Origin: Auxenochlorella pyrenoidosa
Lineage: Eukaryota > Chlorophyta > Trebouxiophyceae > Chlorellales > Chlorellaceae
Direction of reading: 5' to 3'
Assembly: GCA_001430745.1 (NCBI GenBank)
Contig: KQ481955.1
Span: 439,024-456,625, forward strand
Length of the DNA: 17,602 nucleotides
The notes beneath the pieces are model-generated. The model was not told the DNA's origin. It saw only the letters and a list, made by a program, of their open reading frames with translations, and did not search any database. How positions within the stretch are numbered: position 1 is the first letter of the stretch; every line of letters starts with the position of its first letter. The position numbers and the translations under genes were made by a program. Shown one piece after another: positions 1 through 8,099 of this stretch.

Positions 1-1096
1 AGCGTGGCTTTGTGGCGATGGTGGGCGACTTTGGGCTGGCCCGCCCCCTGGACCTGCGCTCCTCCATCTGCACCGGCACCTACGGTGCGTGGCGGCCTGG
101 CCCGCCCCTTGCTGTGCCCCGGTGACTCCTCACTGCTGGTGCCCCTGATGTGGCAGGCAGCTTGCGGAGGGACAGCCTGCGAACAGCAGCACCAGCCTGC
201 GTGTGACGGGTTTGGTTTTGGTTTGTCGCGGGCACTCCGCGCAACGTCTGCGCCCCCTTGCCTGACACTTTCCTGCGTCGCACGCTCCCCCCACCACCAC
301 CCTCACCCGACCGCCCCACACCACCCTCCTTCTCTGCGCTCAGGCACGCCCTCATACATGTCCCCCGAAATGATCAGTGAGGGCCGGCTCAGCCCTGAGG
401 TGGACATTTTCTCGGCGGGCGTCCTGCTGTACGAAATGCTGAATGGTCACCGGGCCTGGGACGGGCTGAGGTGAGCAGTGCCAGTGGTGCCGCCACCCCA
501 GTTTGGCGCTTCCCTGTGACGCAACTCCCCGGCCTCTGCCCAGCCACCCGTGCATCGCAGCATGCGAACTGCTTGGCAGGTCGCTTGCACATCGCAGCCA
601 GCAGCAGGGCACCCTTGCTGTGCCCCCCGACCACCCCCTCTACCTCCTCTTGAGTATGCTGCCAGGCACAACACACGGTGTGCCACCCTCCCGCGCCCCC
701 TCAACCCACCCTCACACACCACCTACCCCGCTTGCCCTGTGCAGCGTGATCCAAGTGGTCAACATGGTGGCGATCATGAAGCGCACCCTGCCAATCCCAG
801 ACACCTGGCCCCAGCCCCTCCAGGTGCGTGCCTGAGGCAGCACAGGCCCTACTGGCCAGGCTGCCGTGGAACGCTGCCCTGTCAATCATCATCCGTCCGC
901 AGCAGCGCCCGCAACGCCTGAAGGCATGGCCCCGTGGCAACACTTCTGGACTGCCTGCTGTCGCCCTCGGCCGCCCTTGCAGGTGCTGGTGAGGTCCTGC
1001 CTGTCCCACGACCCCAAGGCCCGCCCCACCGCCCGGCAGCTGCTGGCGGAGCTCACCCGCCTGCTCCAAGAGGAGGTGGATGGCTCGCTCGCGTGA
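1..1096 (+). CDS. Protein kinase, C-terminal part (5' end outside window)
   Basis: Last four exons of a tyrosine-kinase-like Ser/Thr protein kinase. Proposed exons are 1-84 (codons in frame from base 3), 344-470, 745-823 and 983-1096, ending in TGA. Introns 85-343, 471-744 and 824-982 begin GTGCGT, GTGAGC and GTGCGT and end CAG. The first exon carries the Mg-binding DFG motif followed by the activation loop (GLARPLDLRSSICTGTYG). The second has YMSPEMI, the counterpart of the APE motif, and the DIFSAGVLLYEML helix. The last ends with SCLSHDPKARPTARQLL, the usual end of the kinase C-lobe. The N-lobe, catalytic loop and any sensor domains lie upstream of the window. It is a close paralogue of the minus-strand gene at 7503-2218, with the same lengths for the three complete exons (127, 79 and 114 nt). 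By analogy it may also carry GAF and PAS domains, which cannot be seen here. The exon model is well supported. The substrate is unknown. Confidence 0.88.
18..87 (+). repeat. Inverted repeat arm 1a: kinase exon with the DFG motif
   Basis: These 70 bases are identical to the reverse complement of 3074-3143, covering most of the DFG exon and the first three donor bases. The flanking intron sequence diverges. The two copies belong to tail-to-tail kinase genes. Confidence 0.9.
985..1055 (+). repeat. Inverted repeat arm 2a: last kinase exon
   Basis: These 71 bases match the reverse complement of 2259-2329 with one mismatch, at base 1027. Together with arm 2b, about 1.2 kb away, this could form a long hairpin in single-stranded DNA or in read-through RNA. 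Confidence 0.88.
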
Positions 1097-2217
1097 GTCT
1101 GCCTCACGCCAGATACGGCTTCCCCCTCTCTCCCCCTTGCCACACTCCCCTTTCCGATCTGACCTCCCATCAGCTCCCTGTCTGCGTACCTTTGCCTCCC
1201 TTTTTCCCCACCTCTCCACTCCCTCCCCTAAGTTACCCCTGTTCCTCACCCTTGCCGCCCTTGCACACCGCTGGCCAGCCGCCGCCGCGTGCGTTTTGCC
1301 ACATGCCCGCTTTTTGTCTGCTACACGCACGCCTCATCCGCAGCTCTGCACACATCCTTCACATCTTCTGGCCCGCCGCAGCTGCTGCACTGTGATCAGA
1401 TGCACAGCGCAGACTGCCGGACGTCCCCATCCTGCCCTTAGTCCCTTGTGTTTAATGTCCTTGACATGGTCCATACCCACCCTTTGTTTTCGGCTGCACC
1501 AGCCGGCCGCACGCTGTGCCCTGCCGTGGGCAGCCGCCAAGAAAGTGTGACTTGCACGTCAACAATTCGTACCGTGAATTTCTTGTCCCAATGCCTCTGC
1601 TTCCACTGCATGCTCATAAGTGCGCTAGCGTGTAGGCGCTACACGCCATGCTTTGCAAGAACGCGAGGGTCGCTGGCTCTGCCAAACTCAGAGCAGATGC
1701 CATCCAGCCTTGCTGTGCTGGATTCGCCACTGTTAGGCTGTTCTGTTGAGGATTCTTGTGAAAGTGTGAGGTAAAAGCAATCCAGCAAGCAACAGTGATC
1801 TGCACGCAAGAGTGACTGTTTGTGTGGCGTTGCGAAGGCAACAGGAAGCAACGGAGAATCAAGTTGCAGGCGCAGTGAGGTGATTGCGCCGTGAGCAGGT
1901 GAAAGGTGGCAAGGGCACTGCAGGCGTGCCAGGCATGGCTGGGCAGGGGCTGCGAGTGCTTAGATGGCTTGTATGAAAGGGCACTGAGTAGAAAATAAGG
2001 CAAGGAAGTAGTGGCAGTGCAAGGGAGAGTGGAGCAGGGACAGTGACACAGGGCCAATGAACGATTCGCACCCAAAAGCGAGTGGTGCAGTCTACGGAAC
2101 GGCTTGCATCACAGCCAGCCAGCAGCATGGAACACAGGTCACTTGTTGTGGTGGGCAGAAAGGAGCACACCACCGGCGCAAGGGAAGGGCGCACAAGAGG
2201 CCTCGGCGCAAACAGGC
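1097..2217. other. Convergent spacer between two kinase genes (likely both 3' UTRs)
   Basis: This is 1.1 kb between the TGA of the plus-strand kinase and the TAG of the minus-strand kinase. It must hold both 3' untranslated regions. I find no recognisable protein, tRNA or other RNA gene. The first 300 bases are rich in pyrimidine (C/T). From about 1560 onward the GC content falls. I see no TGTAA pentamer, the common green-algal polyadenylation signal, on either strand here, so the cleavage sites cannot be placed. Confidence 0.6.
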
Positions 2218-5200
2218 CTAGGCAAGCGAGCGCGCCACCTCCTCAGTGAGCAGGCTTTTGAGCTCCGCCAGCAGCTGCCGGGCGGTCGGGCGGGCCTTGG
2301 GGTCGTGGGACAGGCAGGACCTCACCAGCTCCTGTTGGGGGGCACGGGGAGATGCAGCAGGCACATGTCTGTCCTGCACAGAGGACTTGGCTGTGGCTCC
2401 CATGCGCCAGCAAACAAAGCCTGGTGGCCTTTCGAAGCAAACACGATTATAACCCTGCATGGTGTCTGCATGGTGTCTGCTGCCCTGGGCGCGCACCTGG
2501 AGGGGCTGGGGCCAGGTGTCCGGGATGTGCAGGGAGCGCTTCATGATCGCCACCATGTTGACCACTTGGACAACGCTGCACAGGGGCCAGGTTGGCAATA
2601 ACAGAGGAGGCGCCAGTGTTTGGCAGGCGTTTGAAAGCAGTTTGTGCAAGGAAAGTGGCCAAGGCTGATATGGCACAACTGCCGTTGTTGCCGGCAATGA
2701 GTGCTTCAGGTTGCAGCCTAGGGAGCAGAGCATCAGGTGGGTGGGGCAGTCGGCCTGCTCACCTCAGCCCGTGCCAGGCCTGCTGCCCGGTGAGCATTTC
2801 GTGCAGCAGCACGCCCGCCGAAAAGATGTCCACCTCGGGGCTGAGCCGGCCCTCGCTGATCATCTCCGGGGACATGTAGGTTGGGGTGCCTGCAGCAGGC
2901 GGCCCGTATGGCAGAAAATGGTCGGTGGCATGAGGATGGGCAGAGCAGCAGGTTGTTAAATGCAAAGCACAGCTGCCAGGCAACCAACCTGATGCTCGCA
3001 CGGCATGTGATCTGCATTCTCCCGCAGTCTGCATGGCACCGCCCTGACACACAACGGGTTCACAGCTGTCACTCACCGTAGGTGCCGGTGCAGATGGAGG
3101 AGCGCAGGTCCAGGGGGCGGGCCAGCCCAAAGTCGCCCACCATGGCCACAAAGCCGCGCTCGTCCGCGGCAGACCGGCTGGGTGGAGCAAAGGGAGGGTG
3201 GGGGTGGGGGGTCGGGGGGTAGGGACTGACGGAAGCAAACGCATACTTGCAGGCAGCAGAGGTGGGCAGGGCTAAATTGCAGGTGGCAACTGGTGAATGA
3301 CCACCTGCGCAGCACCCGTTTGTAACTCGACTGGCCACGCGACTGTGCCCGCGCACCCCTCACTTGAGCATGATGTTGTTGCCGCTCAAATCCGCATGGA
3401 CCAGGCCCTTGGAGTGGAGGAACGCAATGGCGCTGGCAATTTCTATGGCCTGCAGCGAGGCAAGGACAGGTCAGACCCGTTGCTGGTGAGAAGGACGAGA
3501 ACAACATGTCGCTAGCATGCGTGGTCGTGCAGCTTCCGGGCAACTTCCTCGAAAGTGCCCACTGGAACGGGTTCGCTGCAGGGTCCCAACGGTAAAGCAG
3601 GCGCACGTGCACAGGGCTGACTTGTACTCTTTATAACAGCAGCACGCACCGTAAGGAGAACGCGCTGCAAGCGGGGCCTTCCCGCAGCTCGGTCGGTGAA
3701 TATCCCCCGCTCCACCGCCCTGGCCAGCGTGCCGCATGTGCACAGCTCCTGCGGCAGGGTGGTGTGCATGCCTCATTGCTCAGCGCACACCCTTGCTGCA
3801 TACCACGATGGGGGGTGAGGGCGCTCTCAAGGTTCAGAGCATGCCACCGAGTTGTGACGGGCAGTGCGGCACTGGGGGGGCGCCCAGCAGGCAGCGCACC
3901 TGGACCACCCAGACCTCCTCCTCCCCCTCCTTGCTGCGGCACATCCCAAAGCCCAGCGTCTTCACCTGCAGGGCAGCGGCAGGCAGGGGTGTGCGCAGGT
4001 CACAGTGGCAGTGTGCGCAGTGTCACAGGCAAGGGCATCACGTGCCACATGGTTGCGCCTGGTTGGAGAGGGTGGTCTGCGAGCCGGCGCGCCACCCATG
4101 CAACTGTGCGCGGGCAGCATCCGCCGCGGGTGGCTGCCGGTTTGTGGCAGGGTGCCTCACGATGTGGGGGTGCTCCAGCGAGGTGGACAGCAGGGCCTCC
4201 ATGAATGGCGCGGCGCTGGATGCGGCCTGCTCCCTGGCCGCCTCCTCGTACACCGTCCCCCCCGCCTCTGCCGACGAGTAGTAGGTGGTGGCACCCGACA
4301 CCACCGGCGTGACCTCGGGGCCGGCCGGCTTGGTGGGGCTGCGGGGTGGGGGGCAGGAAGGGGGAGACGCTGAGGCATCTGCCGGGCGCCATCACATCAC
4401 GGCATCATCCAGCGCATGGCCTGTTAGGCGAGGCGCCCCCGACGGCGGCACCGCTGGCGGCAGCGCCTCTTGGGGTCAGGCTGTTCTCAAGCGGATGTCG
4501 CACATGGCAAAGAGCCGGCAATGTGGTTCCAGAGTAGTGGTGCCCACCCGACCATCACAACTTCAACCCCGGCAAACCACTCACATGATCTTCACAGCCA
4601 CTCGCTGGTCCCTCCAGCGCCCAAGGTATGTCCTGCAGGACGGGAGCCAGGGCGGAGCGGAGCAGGCACCTGCTCAGCGCATGGGCAGCACCGCCATGCT
4701 TGCGCAGAGCAGGTGTGCGGCGCAAAGCCAGAACTGGCGGATGTGGAGACGCAGCCGGCGTTACATGAGGCACCAGCGAAAGCAGCAACAGCAGCAGCAG
4801 CAGAGTGTTCGCAACATTCAGCGCCTGCCACACCGCTCACCCCATCCCTGGCGCACCTGCCATACGCCCCGGCCCCTATCAGCCGGCCCAGGCGCACGTC
4901 CTGCAAGGCCTCCGGCTTCAAGAAGGCCTCCACATCCTCGCCGTTGGTCAGGCAAGCACTGTGGGCGCGCTGCAGCGAGCCCGTGGTGATCTCCGGCTGG
5001 GGGCGCACCGTGACGATCCAACAGGGCGGCAGGCTGCCGCTGTCGCTGACGCCGCTGCTGTCAGCAGAAGCGCTGGGAAGGTCGGACGCCGCGCCCGCGC
5101 CCAGACCTTGCAGCAAATCAGCCGTACAAGGCGCAAAGCTGACCGCAAACACATCTTCCCTGCCCGCGGTACCGCTGCTTTGCTGCATCACAGCCAGCGC

Positions 5201-7503
5201 CGAGTCAAGGCTGCCGGGCCGCTGCAGCCTGCCGGGGGTGGCTGGCTGGGCTGCTGCATGCTGCAGGTGGCGGGTGTCGGCGCTGATGCGAGGGGCAGAC
5301 ATTGACCACCGAGCATTTGCAGGCTGAGGCAGCAGCTTGTCCGCGGCCTCTTCCGCCCAGCCTGCAAGGGGCCCCTGTGACCCCAGATAGCTGCTGCCGC
5401 CGCTGCTGGGCTGCTGCCCGGGGCCCCTCGGGCGGCAGCTCAGGCTGAAGGGCTGGCCAACAGCGAGCAGCCACTGTGCCGCCTCTGGTGTGCTTGGGGC
5501 CTGCCGCAGGCTGTCTGCCCTGTCTTGGCGCTCTGCAAGAGCACTCCCGTGGGCAAGGATGGTGCTGAAGGCGGGGGGCGCGCTTGACATCGAAGCATCG
5601 CTGCGGGGCAGCGGTGGGAGGCCCGGGCTGCCGATGCTGTCCATGCTGCGGAGGCTGCCGTAGCTCTCCAGCCCGCCGTCTGGCTGGTAGATATCAAACA
5701 GTGTCCAAAAGGGCACGCCAGCGGGCTGGTGCAGCCCAGCACCGACAGCAAGGATGGCTGCTTTGCTGCAGGACAGCACTGGCCAGCCGTCCCGGGAAGG
5801 GTCCACAGCCAGCATGGCGTCTGCAGCAGCCACCATTGAGCCCTTGTTAAGTACAAATAGAAGATTTCACACCCAAAGTGCCACGCCTCCCCCCTGCTGG
5901 CTGCTGAGGAATGGCTAGTTCTTTGTACAGCACGCGGCAGATGGACGCGCAGCATGCAGTTGGTGCTGTATGGGCTCACAACCGGCGACGAGCAAGCAGG
6001 CATGCTGCCGGCACTCCCAGTGCTGTCGCAGCAGAAAGCACCCACCTGCATGGCCCTGCACTGTTTCCTGGGCGCGGCGCAGCAGCGCCTGCTGTGCCTG
6101 CCGCGCCTGCTCGCGCAGCGCGGCTTGCGCCGCCCACTCGATGTCGCGCACCAGCAAGCCAGCCGACAACGCCAGCGTTTCCAGCTGGGCGGCGGAGAAG
6201 GCCCGGGGCTTGGTGTCTGCCACTACAAGGGAGCCGTACACCGCGCCAGCAGCCGGCCCATCAGCTGATGCCACCAACGGCGCGGCTGCCAGGCAGGCCA
6301 GGTGGGGAGGGCCTGCCACGCAGGGCAGCCCGCGGTACCTGCTGGACAGGGACGCAGCACAGCGTGACGGGCGTGTGGGCACGCAGTAATTCTGTACAAG
6401 GCAGCAGGCCGCGCCCTATGCCATGCGTCCCTGATGAAGCACGCACCCGACCAGCATGCACCTGCGTGCACCCTGGGCACAGCCGAGCCGAGGGATGCAC
6501 CCAGGACCCACAGGAGGCCGTGAGCACCATCTGCAGTTCCATGCTGGCACAGGCTTGCCTTGCATCCGCCGCCATGTCTTGCACCGCCAGGAACCCTCCA
6601 GGGGGCTGTCCGGTCAGCTCGCCCGGCGCGTCGCCCTGCCTGCAGCAGCGATGACAGCGCGTGGGGGGTGCAGGTGTGTGGCCGCAACACGAGGGGCCGG
6701 GTTGTGTTCCCCGCTGTGCCAATCAGCCTGCCAACAGCATGCCATGCTGAATTGTACACACGTAATTGCTCGAGGGTTGGTTGAGCCTCGCACCTGACGG
6801 TGACCCAGGCAGCGCCAGCTTGCTGCCCCGGTTGCAGCGGCTGCGACAGGTGCGCCTCCTCCTCCCCCAACAGGCAGACAAAGGCCAGTGGCACGCATAG
6901 CGATGCCCGCAACATGCTGCAGGGGAACAATGGACGTCTTTGTGAGTTGGCAACCCGCAGCGCCTGGTTGCCAGGGGCATGGGCAGGGCAGGAAGTCGAC
7001 ATGCGACTGGCAGGAACCTGGCCACTTGGCAGGGACATTTCAAGCAAGCTGGTTGTTGTCTGCACTCACGTGCTGACAGAGCTGCAGCTCTCGCCAGGCG
7101 GCGCGGCGCAGAAGAGGCGCACAGCCGCTAATCGCTGGGCCTCAACCATGGGTGCCGGGGGCGCCTCAGCCGCCAGGGCTGCGGGTCCATCGGCTGAGCC
7201 GCTGCCGCATTTCTTTGGGTGGCCGCCACCGCTGCGGCAGCCGCTCGATGATGCCATGGTCCAAGAACTCTGCTCACTGCTACAGAATGTGGTGTCGTTG
7301 CCGCTGTAAGAGCAGGCGCCAGGTTCTGGTTTCAGCTCCGCACCCCGGCTGTCTCGCTGCAGCGCCGCCGGGGCCAGCGCGGCGGCGGGGACTGCACCCC
7401 GGACCGCCGGGCCGACTGTCGGGGGCTTGTCGGCGCAGGGCACTGCCCTTGACCCGTCGAGCTCTGGTGAAATGCCGAGAGCCTTGCTGGAGACACAGCC
7501 CAT
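2218..7503 (-). CDS. GAF-PAS-protein kinase with N-myristoylation-type start (about 930 aa)
   Basis: Complete 14-exon gene read leftward. Proposed exons: 7503-7070, 6916-6794, 6639-6559, 6338-6046, 5820-4857, 4632-4585, 4338-4161, 3965-3900, 3748-3650, 3449-3364, 3177-3077, 2889-2763, 2575-2497 and 2331-2218 (TAG). They total 2793 nt and all phases match. The ATG at 7503 is the first in its frame and gives MGCVSSK, a Gly2/Cys3/Ser6 signature for myristoylation and palmitoylation, suggesting membrane attachment. Residues about 116-290 form a GAF domain (VQDMAADAR, GPPHLACLAAAPL, YGSLVVADTKPRAF). Residues about 311-365 resemble a PAS domain (AMLAVDPSRDGW, PFWTLFDIYQPDG). A low-complexity linker follows. 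The kinase domain begins with the glycine loop GAGAYG (626-631). VAVK gives Lys646, Glu695 is a likely helix-C partner, the catalytic loop is HADLSGNN (Asp782, Asn787), and DFG is at 806-808. About 45 extra residues lie between VAVK and helix C. The domains suggest a ligand- or redox-sensing kinase, but the signal and substrate are unknown. Confidence 0.85.
2259..2329 (-). repeat. Inverted repeat arm 2b: last kinase exon
   Basis: Inverted match, with one mismatch, to 985-1055, inside the final exon of the minus-strand kinase (SCLSHDPKARPTARQLLAEL region). Confidence 0.88.
2459..2480. repeat. Small tandem repeat in a kinase intron
   Basis: An 11-base unit, atggtgtctgc, occurs twice head to tail inside the last intron (2496-2332) of the minus-strand kinase. 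It is probably replication slippage with no evident function. Confidence 0.7.
3074..3143 (-). repeat. Inverted repeat arm 1b: kinase exon with the DFG motif
   Basis: Perfect 70-base inverted match to 18-87. It lies in exon 11 of the minus-strand kinase. Confidence 0.9.
4783..4803. repeat. CAG/CTG trinucleotide tract in a kinase intron
   Basis: Seven CAG-type units, with one CAA interruption at 4786-4788, lie in the intron 4856-4633 of the minus-strand kinase. The transcript would carry CTG (CUG) repeats. The tract sits just after the exon encoding the glycine-rich loop and is not translated in the proposed model. Confidence 0.8.
6339..6558 (-). other. Probable GC-AG intron with tandem NAGNAG acceptor (kinase intron 3)
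   Basis: The donor is GATGCAAG|GCAAGC, close to the AG|GCAAGT consensus of GC-AG introns. The 3' end is CAGCAG, so cutting after the first or second CAG would give Ser-Arg or Arg at the junction. Using the second joins AADAR to YRGLP and gives the continuous GAF pattern DMAADARYRGLPCVAGPP. The GT donors tried nearby either break frame (GTGCAT at 6500) or have a poor consensus (GTCCTG at 6507) and add 17 residues inside the domain. Confidence 0.7.
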
Positions 7504-8099
7504 CTGACGCCTCAGGCCCGACACGCCTTCATTCGAGCCCAGGAGAGCTCCCGATGCAGGAACTGGAGATGTTGGCCGCGCCGAGCTCGCTATGACCGGC
7601 CGCACCTAAAGGGTCACGCGAAGGGCGGCGGGCAAAAAGCTGTTGGCTTTGGCTCGATAGGACTTCCGTGCGAGTGCTAAATGCTGGCAGAAAGTAATGG
7701 ATCGCAGCTGCATTCCCCGTGCTGACACATGGATGCCAGGCAGCACCCGCGGCGGCGCCGCACGTGGCGGCTCTTCGTATCTTGAACCACGGGTGTCGAC
7801 CTCCACATCCGCCGGCCCACCCTGTGCTCTGTATCCGTGGTGTATTGATTCAACACTGCCTCATAACATCGCGGGATCCTATCATACCCTTAAACCAACG
7901 CGCTGTCGTTCCGCGGCACACAAACAGCTTAGCAAGTGACTCGGCAATGGGTTTTCTGGGAAAATAGACTTATCTTCTTGATGCCATCATTAAATTACGC
8001 GATTCCATAGCTTTTCTCCTATGCTTGTTGCGACAGGTTGTCCTGCCTCTCGGTGAGCACTGCTCGCGCCGGCAGAGCAGGCACTGCGAGCCTGTCGAC
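7504..8099. other. Spacer: 3' region of pseudouridine synthase and promoter/5' UTR of kinase
   Basis: About 600 bases separate the stop of the pseudouridine synthase (8100) from the ATG of the kinase (7503). Both genes are on the minus strand. The frame is open for about 100 bases upstream of the kinase ATG but contains no other ATG. An AT-richer patch lies around 7930-8015. I recognise no coding or RNA gene, no clear TATA box and no TGTAA polyadenylation signal. Confidence 0.55.

Noticed and set aside
1097..2217. Possible tRNA, small RNA or mobile element in the kinase spacer
   Set aside because: I looked for tRNA arm consensus, terminal inverted repeats and target duplications and saw none. 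The inverted repeat arms are coding exons, not transposon ends.
4470..5327. 285-codon plus-strand frame opposite the kinase
   Set aside because: It is antisense to the PAS-linker exon, which is in phase with the GAF and kinase exons. No domain is recognisable.
4592..5836. Kinase read as starting at an ATG near 5836
   Set aside because: The reading frame enters through a splice acceptor at 5821-5823 in phase with the GAF exon, and a GAF domain plus an MGCVSSK start lie upstream.
6501..6639. GT donor (GTGCAT) ending kinase exon 3 at 6501
   Set aside because: It leaves phase 0, which puts the following GAF exon out of frame. The GC donor at 6558 gives a continuous GAF motif.
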